Assembly (NCBI RefSeq): GCF_002795265.1
Contig: NZ_CP024870.1
Span: 496,001-560,000 of the forward strand
Length of the DNA stretch: 64,000 nucleotides
Direction of reading: 5' to 3'
Origin: Spiroplasma clarkii
GTDB lineage: Bacteria; Bacillota_I; Bacilli_A; Mycoplasmatales; Mycoplasmataceae
Positions 50,134-64,000 of the stretch are shown here, in pieces. Each line of letters starts with the position of its first letter. Position 1 is the stretch's first letter. Both the position numbers and the translations under genes were made by a program. Below the pieces are notes generated by a model, which was not told the DNA's origin, made no database searches, and saw nothing but the letters and a program-made list of their open reading frames with translations.

Positions 50134-51948
50134 GTGAAAAAAATGCAACAAGATTTAAATGATAGAATAAGGTTTTTTTCAAAAGATAAGTTTAAAAACC
50201 TTTTTTTAATGTTAAAAGATGCAATTAGAGCATATCCGGGACTATTTTCAGTCTTCTTAATTGTTGCAATCTTAGATGCCTTGTTATTTTCTGGGATGTC
50301 TTTTGTGATTGCTAACATTGTTAAAAGTATTAACAACACAGGGGGAAACAGCTTATTAGGACTTAAAATGTACTGATATAGTTGAGTAATTGTTGGTGTA
50401 TCAATGGTCGGGGCCTATGCTATAATTGAGTTCATTCTTAACTTCTTAAGTGGGGTATGAACAAGAAAAATTGAGATTTTTTTAAGAGTTAAATGTTTAG
50501 ATAACCTTGTGGATGTTGACTTAAGTTTTTATTCAAAAAACCAAATTGGTAATATTATGACCAAAATTGTTGGGGATTCACAAGGAGTTGCAGACAGTTT
50601 AAATGAATTTTCAATCAACTTTATTTACATTTTGATTATGTTTACCACAGTAAACATTGTAACTTTTTCAATTGATCCTTTAATTGCAGGTATTTGTTTA
50701 GGAATCTTTTTTGGATTATTAATCATTTCTTGAATTGTTTTTTTAGCTTATCAAAAGGCTTTAATCACTTCAATTGATTTTAAACAACAAATGGATACTA
50801 ATAATACTGATAAATTGATGAATATTCGTTTAATCAAATCATCAGGAACTGAATTACAAGAAATTGAAAATGTTAAAGATGCAAACAAACAATATCAGAA
50901 AAAAATTAGTTGCACAATTAGAATTAGAATTACTATGCAACTATTTTCAAACTTTTTGAGTTGAATTTTACCAGGAATTACTACAATTTTAGTAATTGTT
51001 TTGTACAAAGATCAAACTCCCCAATTTATTTCATCACGAGCAATTGCCTTTATTTCAACAATGTCAATCATGGCTGGAGCGGTTTTTTTACTACCAATTA
51101 TTTTAAGAGCTTTATCTGCTTGTTTAAACTGTAATACTCGTTTGACATTCATCTATACTCAAAAATCAATTATTAAATTTTTAGAAAAACCAACCAAAAT
51201 TACAGGGATTAAAACAATTACCTTTGCAGATCTTGAGTTTATTTACCCTGAATCACCAACTAAACAAGTGTTACCAAAAACTAACTTAGTTTTTGAAAAT
51301 GGGAAAAGCTATGCTTTTGTTGGTGAAACTGGTAGCGGTAAATCAACAATTGCTAAGTTATTGTTGAGGTTTTATGATCCAAGTCAAGGTAGTGTTAGAG
51401 TTAATGACATTGATTTAAAAGAAATTGATTTACCAAATTACTTACAATATGTGGGTTATGTTGAACAAGAGCCCCAAATTTTATATGGCACAGTGATTGA
51501 TAATATTCGTTATGGTAATTTTGAAGCAACTGATGAAGAGGTAATTGCAGCAGCAGAAAAAGCCCAAATTCACAATTTTGTTTTAACATTAGCAGATAAA
51601 TATGACACAATTTTGGGAGAAAGAGGTTTTATGTTAAGTGGGGGGCAAAAACAAAGACTTGTAATTGCCCGAATGTTTTTAAAAAATCCCCAATTATTGA
51701 TCTTAGATGAAGCTACAAGTGCTCTAGACAACATTGTTGAGAAGGAAGTACAAGCCCAATTAGATCAATTAGTGATTGGGAGAACCACAATTGTGATTGC
51801 ACACCGATTAAGTACCATCAAAAATTGTGATCAAATCATTGTTTTGGGCCCAAATGCCCAAGGAATTATTCAAACTGGGACTTTTAATGAACTAAAAGAT
51901 CAACCAGGACACTTTAAAAAACTGTATGATGCAGGATTAATGGGATAG
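50134..51948 (+). CDS. ABC exporter half-transporter, pair member 1
   Basis: 604 residues from GTG 50134; ATG 50143 (three codons in) is equally possible given GAGAGGATAA upstream. Six-span exporter domain, then ATPase with Walker [11 protein letters not shown]-loop [11 protein letters not shown], signature LSGGQKQR, Walker [13 protein letters not shown], switch HRLSTIKN. Both nucleotide motifs look fully functional. It probably forms a heterodimer with the next gene, which starts 14 bases after the stop. TGA codons are Trp. Substrate unknown: drugs, lipids or peptides. Confidence 0.9.
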
Positions 51949-51962
51949 AAGGAGCTGAGATT

Positions 51963-53807
51963 ATGGCATTTGAACAATTAGCAAAATCAGAAATTACTAA
52001 AAAAATTGAAGCTGAAAGAAAAAACCGTGGTTATGTAAGGATGCTCTTTCGTTATTTTAAAAAACATCCTTTATTCGCCTTTACCATTTTATTTTTTGCA
52101 ATGTTAACTTCAACCATTGGAGTTTCAGCACCTTTGGTAATGCGTCAGTTGATGACATGTATTCAAACTGGGGGAACTACCACATTTATTGTTTGAGATT
52201 TTAGTTTACAACACTGAATTATTTTTCAAGTTTGTTTATTTGTTTTATTAGGATTTTGTTTCTTTGCTTTAAATTTCTCAGTGGGAACATTGGGTAAAAG
52301 GATTGAAACATATTTGAGAAATGAAACTTTAAAAGCACTTATTTTACAAGATATTTCTTATTATTCAAATAAAAAAATTGGGGAAATTTTAACAAAAATT
52401 GGGACTGACACCTGAATTATTGGTGAACAAACTCAAAATATTCCTACCTTGATACTACTAGCAATCTTTAACTTTGTTGGTTCTTCAATTGTGTTAATTT
52501 CAATTGACTGAAGACTTGGATTAATTGCAATGTCATTTGTAACTTTAGGGTTATCATCAATGTTTTTATTCTTTTCAAGAATTAAAAAATGAATTGTACA
52601 ATTAAGAACTACCATAACTTATGTGAATGGGGATATTACTGATAGAATTGCCACTATTAGATTAATAAAAGCTAGTGGTACTGAAGTTTATGAAAAGCAA
52701 AGATTTAGAGATATTCATGTTGAATTCTTTCAAACAGTAAAAGCCTTTTTTAGAAGACTAAGTTTAGTGATTACAAGTGGTTTTATTGCTGTTATGGGAA
52801 TGCAACTGTTGATTTTAAGTTCAGCATATGGGTTTTATCATGATCGTCCAGATAAACTGTTGATTATTACTACTGCTTTTATGTCTGGATTAGGGTCAAT
52901 GACTTCACCAATCTACCAAGTTTTAAGATTAATTTTTGGATTCTTTATGTGTGATGAGTGTACAAAAAGACTTTATCAAATCATTGACTCTGAACCTCGT
53001 TTTGATGCTCATTACTACAATGATGCTGCAAAAATTGTAACAAGTTTAGATCAAGATATTATCCTTAAAGATATTGTTTTTAAATATCCAGAAGATCCAA
53101 GTAAAACTGTCTTACCAGCATTTAACTTTACTTTTAAAAAAGGTAAAAGCTATGCTTTTGTTGGTGAAACTGGAAGTGGTAAATCAACCATTTCTAAACT
53201 CTTATTAAGATTTTATGACCCAACTGAGGGACAAATATTAATTAATGGTGATACTAACTTAAAAGACGTGAAATTAAAGTCTTATTTAGACTTAGTGGGT
53301 TATGTAGAACAAGAACCCCAAATTATTTTTGGTACTGTTAAAGACAATATTAAGTATACAACTCCCTGAAAAACTGATGAAGAAATTATTGCAGCAGCAA
53401 AAAAAGTTAATTTACATGACTTAATTATGTCTTGACCACATCAATATGACACAATTTTGGGAGAACGTGGTTTTATGTTAAGTGGAGGGCAAAAACAAAG
53501 ACTTGTAATTGCTCGTATGTTCTTAAAAGATCCTCAAGTTTTAATTTTAGATGAAGCCACTAGTGCTCTTGACAACATTGTTGAAAAAGAAGTTCAAGCC
53601 GAGTTAGAAAAACTAATGGTGGGAAGAACCAGTGTTTCAATTGCACACAGATTAAGTACTATCAAAAATTGTGACCAAATTATTGTACTAGCTCCTGGTC
53701 AAGGAGTTGTTCAAGTGGGAGCTTTTGATGAACTAAGAAATCAACCTGGTCATTTTAAAAACCTTTATGAAGCTGGTTTAATGAAAGCTGATAAAATCAC
53801 AATTTAA
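51963..53807 (+). CDS. ABC exporter half-transporter, pair member 2
   Basis: 614 residues. Same layout as its neighbour: N-terminal cytoplasmic helix, six spans, ATPase with [64 protein letters not shown] precedes the ATG. The ATPase halves of the two genes and of 34501 are close paralogues, so the pair arose by duplication. TGA codons at 52194 to 53433 are Trp. Confidence 0.9.
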
Positions 53808-53822
53808 TTGTGATTTTTATTT
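53792..53822 (+). terminator. Terminator overlapping the exporter stop
   Basis: AAAATCACAATT and AATTGTGATTTTT; the TAA lies in the loop. Confidence 0.8.
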
Positions 53823-54420
53823 TGCAAAATTTTTTAAACTAAAATTTGATATTTTTGTTAGTTAAATAAAGAATTTAATAAACCATATTGGAAAACAGAG
53901 GTTTTATAAATGGTAATCTATTATATTAAGGAAATGTTTTAAAAAAGATTAATAATTTCTAAAAACTATATTATTATATAAGTGTAGCAGGTAAAAATTA
54001 ATAAATAGTTAAAAGTAATAATTGTTTCATTGTTATACTGACACTTCTTGTAAACAATCATTCTCTTTAACCTAAGTTTTCAACCTAACTGATTAAACTT
54101 GTGCACTTTTAAGAAACACTATTAATATTAGTTTTTTTAGTATATATTTTCTTAAAATAGATGCAAATATTTAAAATAATATAAAAATTTTAGTCCTTAA
54201 ATTATTTAATGATGATCTTCACTAAAAATATTGTGCAGATAGTTCTTTGTATTTGGTGATAACAGGAAATAATTCATTTTTTTGCTTATCTAAATAAGAA
54301 GAGAATTCATATCCATAAAATTATTGCTTACTATAATAAATTACGGCAAAAAATAAATTTAGTAAATATAAACAAAATGTGTGGATACTTTAAATTTTTA
54401 AAATTTTAAATATTTAAAAC
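53823..54420. other. 600-base gap with no convincing gene
   Basis: Very AT-rich. The minus strand at about 54222-54317 keeps a 31-codon open stretch, YGYEFSSYLDKQKNELFPVI..., ending in a real-looking stop; it might be the tail of a lost gene. Nothing else stands out except TATAAT boxes near 54333. Confidence 0.3.
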
Positions 54421-54450
54421 AAATTAAAACTCAAAAGGAGGAGTAAAAAA

Positions 54451-55311
54451 ATGAAAAAATTATTAATTTTATTTGGTGTGATCTGTTTTTCACAAATTGG
54501 AGCACTAAATGTGGTGGCTTGTACAGATCCAGTAGAAAATCCTGATAATGAGGAAAAGCCAGTTTTGACACAAGAAATATTTGATGAGTTTTTTGACAAT
54601 GACCCCACAGTAAATTACACAGGGGCATATGTGTTTAATAATGGAGACGAAATTGGTGATTGACTGACAGTCTCAGGTACTTTTCTATCAAAGTTGGCAG
54701 TTGCAACTTTGTATAAAGATTTTAGTGATAAGTATACAAACAATGATTTTGCATTTGTAACAGGTTCATTTAATGACAGTTCAATTATTTTTAAAACCAA
54801 TGAAATGGTTACAATCAAAACCTCAACACCTTGTAGAACCACATCACAAAAGGATGAATATATGAATAGAACCTTAAGTTTTACATTTAATTTTAAACAA
54901 ACCAACAATATGACTGGAATTGAATTACTAGAAGAAATTTTTAATTCCTATTTTACTTTATATTTTTTTAGAAATAATCCAACTGAAATAAATACTAGTC
55001 GAAACAAGTATGAAGAAGATTATACAGCTTGAGGGGGACCAACATATTCAGCATTCTCACAAAGTGAACTAGAATCATATCCTGATCAAATTTCTAAAAT
55101 TAATTATTTAACAAATGCATATTTTGAAAGAATGAATGAAGATAGAAAAACAAATTCATTACTACAAGATATAGATGTAAAAATATTGGATTTACACAAT
55201 CATAAAGTAGTTGATAGTATTAAATACTATAAAATTAAAGCAAAATTATTCTTAAAATCAAACCCTGAATTTTTTATAGAAAAAGAATTTATTGACAGAG
55301 GTTATGAATAA
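54451..55311 (+). CDS. Surface lipoprotein, tandem paralogue 1
   Basis: 286 residues. Leader MKKLLILFGVICFSQIGALNVVAC (Cys24). The mature part begins TDPVENPDNEEKPVLTQEIFDEFFDNDPTVNYTGAYVF and contains FKTNEMVTIKTSTPCRTTSQK and a C-terminal YYKIKAKLFLKSNPEFFIEKEF. No known domain. AAAAGGAGGAGTAAAAAA is a strong ribosome site. TGA at 54661 and 55030 are Trp. The copy at 55381 has the same length. Confidence 0.85.
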
Positions 55312-55380
55312 GTATGCAGTATTTTTATATAAACATTTTAATATTTAAAACAAATTAAAACTCAAAAGGAGGAGTAAAAA

Positions 55381-56241
55381 ATGAAAAAATTATTAACTTT
55401 ATTTGGTGTGATCTGTTTTTCACAGATTGGAGCACTAAATGTGGTGGCTTGTACAGATCCAGTAGAAAATCCCAATAATGAAGAAAAGCCAGTTTTGACA
55501 CAAGAAATATTTGATGAGTTTTTTGACAATGACCCTACAGTAAATTACACAGGAGCATATGTTTTTAATGATGGAAACAAATTTGATGACTGAACATCAG
55601 TTACTAGTATTTTTTTAAGAAAAATTGCTATTGAAACTTTGTACAAAGAACTTAGCAATAATTATACAAATAATGACTTTGCCTTTCTAACAGGTTCATT
55701 TGATGATAATTCAATTATTTTTAAGACTAATGAAATGATAACAATCAGAATTTCAATGCCATTCAGAACAACATCACAAAAGGATGAAAAAAAGAATGAC
55801 ACATTAAACTTCACATTAAATTTTAAACAAACCAACAAAATGACAGGAACTGAATTATTAGAAGAAATTTTCAATGCCTATTTTACTAGATATTTCTTTA
55901 GAAATAATCCAACTGAAATAAATACAAGTAGAACTGAGGATGAAGAAAGATATACAGCCTGAGGAGCACCAAATTTTGCATTATTTTCACAAAGTGAACT
56001 AGAAGAATTACAAGATAATCCAACTTCTAAAGTTGAGTATTTAACAAATGCATATTATGGCAGAATGGAAGCTGATAGTGAAATTGATTCATTATTGAAC
56101 AATATTAATGTAAAAATATTAGATTGCCAAGATTATAAAGAAATTGGTGGTGTTAAGTACTATAAAATTAAAGCAAAATTATTCTTAGAATCAAGCCCTG
56201 AAATTTTTATAGAAAAAGAATTTATTGACTGAGGTTATTAG
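55381..56241 (+). CDS. Surface lipoprotein, tandem paralogue 2
   Basis: 286 residues, same leader and same first 60 residues as paralogue 1 with few changes, then scattered differences (e.g. FRTTSQKDEKKNDTLNFTLNF). TGA at 55591, 55960 and 56230 are Trp. The identical ribosome-site region shows that the duplication is recent at the 5' end. Such lipoprotein pairs are typical of surface variation in Mollicutes; no phase-variable homopolymer is visible in front of either gene. Confidence 0.85.
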
Positions 56242-56246
56242 TAAGT

Positions 56247-57242
56247 ATGCAATGATTTTTTAAAACAAGAAAAAGAATAATGGCTTTTACGGCAGCAATC
56301 TTTTTAGCACTTTCTGCAACTATTGTTACTGTTGTAATGATTGTTGTCCCACATACCAATAATTCATTTCATTATGAATTTGATGGTAGAAGGTTCAACA
56401 CCAAATAAGAATTAGATGAATACATCACTAACAATCTAGAGTATAATCCAAAAGAAACACAAAATGATTTTTATTTATATGACTCAAAAGCTTATGCAGT
56501 TAATGGTTTAAAAGCAATTGCAGAAGATATTGCAACAAAAAACAAAATTGTTGAAGAAAAAACATATAAAAATGTCAATGATTACATCATTGACACTTCA
56601 AATCAATTATCTGATGATGTTGTGACCAACTCTGGTGAAAAACTTATAAATATTTATCAAGGAAATGATGGAGTTGCTTATACAGATAAAAGTGAAGCAA
56701 TTGATACTTTCCAAGACATAAAAAAAGTTACTATGGTCAACAATTTCAATGGTGAACAAAATATTGAGTTTGAAAATCAAAATGATGCATTGTCATATTA
56801 TGAAAGTGTTATAAGAAAAGAACTTGAAAATGGTACTCAAACAGATAAGTACAATGTCTCTGGAATTGATATGACAAAAGATCAAGTTTTACAATGAATT
56901 GAACAAACTTTGAACATTAAATATCAACATGGGAATTTTTCTTGGTCACCAAATCAAATCCCAGATATAAGTGAAATGAAGTTAACTAGAGCAGATGAAG
57001 AAAAAATTCAACCATTTCAACCAGTTAAAAATGCTTATTGAATTGATTATGACTCAAAAGGTTTTACAGGAACTTTTAGAGGACCTAAGTACATAACAAG
57101 TAATGAAAGCATTAGTGCCTTTAGTAATCTTTTATCTACAAATTGAGAAAGAGTTGACTCAAAACCAATTAACCTTTTATTGGTAAATTATATGGCAGCA
57201 GCAGAAGTTACAAAAGCTGTAATTAATAATAAAACTGATTAA
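56247..57242 (+). pseudogene. Membrane-anchored surface protein with an internal stop
   Basis: ATG 56247, 6 bases after the lipoprotein stop, starts MQWFFKTRKRIMAFTAAIFLALSATIVTVVMIVV: a basic end and one membrane span, no lipobox. After 53 codons, TAA at 56406-56408 interrupts (NTK-stop-ELDEY). The same frame then runs open to TAA 57240-57242, 278 more codons with TGA as Trp. The distal part has Tyr/Asp/Asn-rich text and ends VNYMAAAEVTKAVINNKTD. No family recognised. Either a recent nonsense mutation or a split gene; no ribosome site for an independent downstream start was found. Confidence 0.65.
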
Positions 57243-57400
57243 GAGATAAATAATGGGGCTTTGGTCCTTTTTTGTTTTGATAACAATGGTAAAATCCCAC
57301 AACCAACAGTAATTTGTTATTTTAAAAGAATTACTATACAATATAAAGGTGTTAAAAAAATTAATTTTAACTAAAAAATCATCAACAAAGGATTAATTAT

Positions 57401-58033
57401 ATGGAAAAAACAGCAAAAAATTTATGATTAAGTGCATTACTCACTCATTTTGTTTTGATAATAATAACTACGGTATATTTACTATTTTTTAATATGCTGA
57501 TTCAATTCAAAGAAACTAATCTTTTTAATCTAATTTTTAACATCCAACTAGTATTTAAAATTACAATCTTGATTCAATTTATAAGCTTTGTTTGTTTTTG
57601 AGTTAGGATGTTTACCCAAAATAGGGTTAAATACTTTTTTATTTTATACCATCTTTACTTTTTTATAACAATCCCAATGGATATGTTTTTGCAAAGATGT
57701 GATGAGAAAAAAATTTTTGCAGACTATAAAAAAATTATCTCCTGATCTTTTAAAAGTGGTTTGACGCTATTTTTATTTACAGGTTTAATTACAGTCACTT
57801 TTGATTTTTGAGATATTTTCAAAGGGTTATTTTACTTTACAACAACTAAAGCTATCACTTGAAGAGATAATGTCTTTATCTTTTCAACTGTTTTAACTGG
57901 TCTAATTGGTATTATTTGCTTATGCAGTTTACTTAGTTTACCAGCAATTTTAATTGCAAATTACAAAAAAACCACTAAAAATGGTTCTAAAAAATATAAC
58001 AAAGTTCTTTTATTTTCACAAAACCAGAACTAA
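57401..58033 (+). CDS. Four-span membrane protein
   Basis: 210 residues from ATG 57401 after AACAAAGGATTAATTAT. Four hydrophobic segments (about 9-35, 52-72, 120-140, 165-190). The frame holds seven TGA Trp codons, which hide it from a standard-code reading. A short basic tail ends FSQNQN. No family recognised. It lies 22 bases before the galactanase and is likely transcribed with it; perhaps an accessory or export-related protein. Confidence 0.7.
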
Positions 58034-58055
58034 TTGTTAAGAAGGGGAATAAAAT

Positions 58056-60281
58056 ATGAAAACTAGAACAAAATTAATTTTACCAATCACCTTACTTGGT
58101 TTAATAGTTTTTGGGGCAACTGCTGCTCTAATTACAGCACTTTTAATTGAAAATGAAAGTGAATGATACAACAAAAACTTTGAAAAGGTAGAAATCAAGA
58201 ACCCAGATTTTATCAAGGGTGCAGATATTTCTTCATATGCTGAGGTTATTGAACAAGCAACTTATAATGAAGGAAAATATAAAAATTACTTAGATTTAAC
58301 TGCCACAGATCAAGAAATCTACACAAACTATGATGGAATAAACAAGAATTTGTTTGAAATATTGGCAAATAATGGAGTTAATTCATTACGCTTGAGAGTT
58401 TGAAATGACCCATATGATGCTGAAGGTAACTCATATGGGGGTGGTCACAATGATATTGAGACCAACATTTGAATTGCCAATCAAGCCAAAAAATTTGGTT
58501 TTACAGATTTTTTATTAGATTTTCATTATTCAGATTTTTGAGCAGATCCAGCAAAACAATATCTACCTAAAGCTTGACAAAATCTATCAGATAGTCAAGT
58601 GAGAAATGCAGCCCAAACATACACATATAATGCATTGAAAAAGTTTTATGATGAAACAAAACTAGTTCCAAAAATAGTGCAACTAGGTAATGAAATTACT
58701 TATGGATCATTTTGAAGGGAACAAGCAGACAGTTCTAGTTCAAAAGAAAGTTTCATTAGAACTTCAGGGTTTTTAAATGCAGCAGCTCGAGGTTTAAAAG
58801 AGTTTGAAAGCTATGTTTCTGCAAAAGAAACTACAACCCAAGATGTTATTGCAGCAATTCACATTGATGGCACGCCCTCAGTTGATCGGTTTGTAAGTAT
58901 TGTTCATGACTACTTGTATGCTGGAGGCTGTGTTAGTTGAGTAGAAGAAGTGGGTATTACTCATTATCAAAATTGAAATGGTAATAATGTTAAACTTTTT
59001 AATTTAATGAAAAAATTAAAAGCCAAATTTAACTTAAATTCTTTTGTTTCAGAAGCAGCCACACCTTATACTTGAGGTGAATCTGATTATACTGGTGACA
59101 TCACAGGTTCACAAAACAAAGAATATGAAAAAGAATATCACACTAGTAACCAAATGCATACCAAATTATTAACTTCACTTATGGAAACTACTAGTAAGGC
59201 ATTACCTAATGCAAAAACAGGGTTTTATTGATGAGAGCCGGCTTGATTAATGGGGGGGAAAACTGGTTGAGCTACTCCTGCTGGAATTAAGTATGCCGAA
59301 CCTGAAGATCTTGAAAAACAAGCAAGTTTTTTAACTGGTAATAGTTGGTGAAATCGAGGTTGGTTTAATTTTGACGGTCAAGTTTTACCAATTTTAAAAG
59401 CTGTAAAAGCCTATAAAAGAGTTTATGAGTCTACAGAAGTTATTGACATTAATGCTTTGGAAACTAATTTTTATTATCCAACCTTTAATTCTGATGTAAT
59501 CTTTAAAAAAGCACCGCTAGTTGACACAAAAAATCTTTTAGTAGATGCTGAAGATTTAAATGCTAGAATAAAACAAGATTATTTTGTTTTAAACAGTAGC
59601 ACTAACCTTGAACAAGATTTAATCAAAAAATTTAATGAAGTTAATGATTCAATTTATACATCGCAAATTAGTTTCTCTAATTTACAATATGATGAAGTTG
59701 CTCAAACTGGTACAATTGACTTAAAATTAAGTGCTAAAAACTTCTATTATCAAAGTGATTTTCAAAGTAAAACCATTTATTTTGCAGTCCAACCATTAAA
59801 AAACGAATATCTAGATTTTACAGAAGACTTTACAATTGAGGTTGAAGGTCAAGATTGATACAATGGTTTAAATTGAGGTTTTGCTGGATCTGAGGTCAAC
59901 TCAACTCATGAGGCCCAAATTAAAACAGTTACAGATAAACTAACTACAACAATCACTGCAGAATTTAAAAAAGATTATTGATACACTGTCTTTCGTGAAG
60001 ACAGTGGGGTGATTGCTTATTGAGATAAATATAATAACTTAAATCGCTATTATGCTGCCTATTTAGCAATTGACCCTGCAGGTTACGACATTATTAACTA
60101 TGATAATTCAGTAAATTATGATACTTTACAAGCAGTCACTGCATGACAAGACACTTTGACACCAGGAGTTCATGACCTTTTAATTTATTATACAAAATCA
60201 GTTGATTTTAATAATTATGGCATTGAAAACTGACGAAACATTAAAACAGTTGCTGTTAAATATAGAGTTAATGCTAGTTAA
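58056..60281 (+). CDS. Membrane-anchored GH53 endo-beta-1,4-galactanase
   Basis: 741 residues. Residues 5-32 are an uncleaved-looking signal anchor (no lipobox Cys). Residues about 55-430 are the family 53 TIM barrel: FIKGADISSY at its start, NSLRLRVWNDP, DFHYSDFWADP, LGNEI with acid/base Glu213, and SEAATPYTW with nucleophile Glu333, then WWEPAW and NRGWFNF. Residues about 440-741 are beta-rich, probably accessory and substrate-binding. It would cut beta-1,4-galactan side chains of pectin outside the cell. AAGGGGAATAAAAT precedes the ATG. Some twenty TGA are Trp. Confidence 0.92.
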
Positions 60282-60293
60282 AATTTTTATGTT

Positions 60294-60320
60294 AAAACCC
60301 AAAAGCCTTTGGGTTTTTTG
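60294..60320 (+). terminator. Terminator after galactanase
   Basis: AAAACCCAAA and TTTGGGTTTT around AGCC, then Ts. Confidence 0.85.
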
Positions 60321-60531
60321 ATTTTGCTAAAAAAGCAATATCCTAGTAGTGTTAAAGCTAGATTTAATAAACAAACTATAAGTAAATCACATAAAATAGT
60401 TTAATTGTCAAACTTTTTGCAGGTGAAAAAAATTTAAAATAAATTAGTTTTGGACTTGTATTTTACAAAGATTAGTTTTAGAATAAATAATGCTTTTACT
60501 CCCAAATTGGCAGATAAAAAATTAATTTTTT

Positions 60532-60559
60532 TTGTAAAAGTACTTGTTTTTTATATTAT
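60532..60559 (+). promoter_or_regulatory. Likely rRNA operon promoter
   Basis: TTGTAA (60532-60537) and TATTAT (60554-60559) 16 bases apart, about 265 bases before the 16S gene. The region 60321-60822 otherwise holds no gene. Confidence 0.45.
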
Positions 60560-60707
60560 GTTTGTGCTAATATTAATGAGTTGACACAAGCGCAATGAAA
60601 TCTTTAAAAAAGCTAGAAAAATTGAAAAATTTTTTTAAAAATTAGTGAAAAATGACTAATTTTAATGTATATTTAAAGATGGCACTTTTGTGTTAAAAAC
60701 GATCTTT

Positions 60708-60800
60708 GAAAACTAGATAGAACAACAACCAAAATTTGTACAATTAAAAAAGTTCAATTTTTTGAGAAAACATACAACATAAAAACAGATATAGTCAAGA
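60708..60800 (+). promoter_or_regulatory. rRNA leader: processing stem, 5' half
   Basis: GAAAACTAGATAGAAC (60708-60723) is exactly complementary to 62414-62429, and CAGATATAGTCAAGA (60786-60800) pairs with one bulge to 62398-62413. Together they enclose the 16S gene as an RNase III stem. TCTTTGAAAACT is the boxA-like element that recurs in the spacer at 62480. Confidence 0.65.
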
Positions 60801-60822
60801 ATCAATACATTCGCATTAATAT

Positions 60823-62345
<1,523 letters not shown>

Positions 62346-62654
62346 ATGGAGTTAACTATAGATTAGTACATAAAGCTGAGCGAATCGATAAAACAGCTTT
62401 TGATTATATTCTGGTTCTATCTAGTTTTCAGGGATTGTTAGAGCATTTTTTTGCTCTTAATCTCTGAAAAAAATTGTTCTTTGAAAACTGAATATTAGAT
62501 GAAAAAAGACATTTTATTTTTTCTACGTTTCAATTTATTGAAACAAATGACAGTAACTTAATTTAAATATTAAAAAATTACTAAGAAAAAATCTAAAATT
62601 TCAAATTTTTATATAGAATAGATTATCTATAATGCAATAGGATTTCTTTTTAAG
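62346..62654 (+). other. 16S-23S spacer without tRNA
   Basis: About 310 bases. It contains the 3' half of the 16S processing stem (62398-62429), a strong hairpin CAGGGATTG...TAATCTCTG (62428-62466), a second TTCTTTGAAAACTG boxA-like element (62478-62491) and AT-rich sequence. No tRNA-like cloverleaf is visible. Confidence 0.75.

Positions 62655-64000
<1,346 letters not shown>

Larger units (their letters stand above)
54405..56250 (+). repeat. Tandem duplication of about 930 bp with both lipoprotein genes
   Basis: The unit starts at AATATTTAAAACAAATTAAAACTCAAAAGGAGGAG (first about 54410, second about 55342) and includes leader, gene and the short tail AAGTATGCA after the stop. The first 190 coding bases are almost identical; the middle and end have diverged. 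Confidence 0.75.

Noticed and set aside
54222-54317. Minus-strand 31-codon frame as a real gene
   Set aside because: It has no start codon or ribosome site and stops on both sides; at most it is a remnant, noted in the gap entry.
637-59860. Dozens of genes apparently split by TGA
   Set aside because: Family alignments continue across each TGA with Trp, so these are single genes under the Mollicutes code; only TAA/TAG and frame changes were counted as lesions.
62346-62654. tRNA in the rRNA spacer
   Set aside because: Hairpins there lack the T-loop GTTCGAATC-type sequence and cloverleaf spacing.

Overview
The window comes from an AT-rich wall-less bacterium of the Mollicutes. Almost every long gene reads through in-frame TGA codons at positions where the protein families expect tryptophan (for example the N-terminal T-W of the glycosylasparaginase and the W-R-N-W of the galactanase), so TGA means Trp here. 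Lipoprotein leaders of the MKKLL...VAC type, strong GGAGG ribosome sites, the many PTS and ABC sugar importers and the 16S sequence fit the Entomoplasmatales (Mesoplasma/Entomoplasma/Spiroplasma). I cannot name the species.

Layout. 1-1940: end of a large unknown protein and a small lipoprotein. 2217-8699: an RpiR regulator and an unusual operon that joins a cellobiose-family PTS (IIB, IIC, IIA) to a leucyl aminopeptidase and a glycosylasparaginase; this looks like uptake and dismantling of GlcNAc-asparagine or short glycopeptides. 8762-10022: IS3-family element, copy 1, with a 14-bp target duplication. 10120-12215: a DUF1801-like protein and two tandem coiled-coil paralogues. 12422-18729: an RpiR regulator facing an ascorbate-type PTS operon that also holds a histidine-less IIA-Glc-like protein, a class II aldolase and a second, fructose-type IIABC. 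18897-20507: an acidic-repeat lipoprotein. 20503-24889: a segment bounded by about 100-bp direct repeats, containing IS copy 2 (own 14-bp duplication) and a frameshifted SMC/PrrC-like ATPase, a candidate defence gene.

24967-41137: beta-glucoside catabolism, with two RpiR regulators at its ends, two GH1 glycosidases, a ROK kinase, an ABC importer (one permease intact, its partner decayed by several frameshifts), MsmK-type ATPase, a half-size exporter, a binding lipoprotein and an esterase. 41281-48944: a ribose/allose operon (epimerase, RpiB, RbsD, RbsA, RbsC, RbsB, RbsK) and a convergent ROK kinase. 49142-53807: two small Cys-rich membrane proteins and a pair of ABC exporters. 54451-57242: tandem duplicated lipoproteins and a membrane-anchored protein with a nonsense codon. 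57401-60281: a membrane protein and a membrane-anchored GH53 galactanase. 60823-64000: 16S and partial 23S rRNA with no tRNA in the spacer.

Taken together this is a carbohydrate-foraging region: extracellular plant galactan cleavage, PTS and ABC import of glycosides, glycopeptide-like compounds and pentose/hexose sugars, each unit paired with an SIS-domain (RpiR) regulator. Long cytoplasmic N-terminal extensions on three ABC permeases are a repeated oddity. The main candidates for something undescribed are the PTS-glycosylasparaginase operon and the repeat-bounded ATPase.
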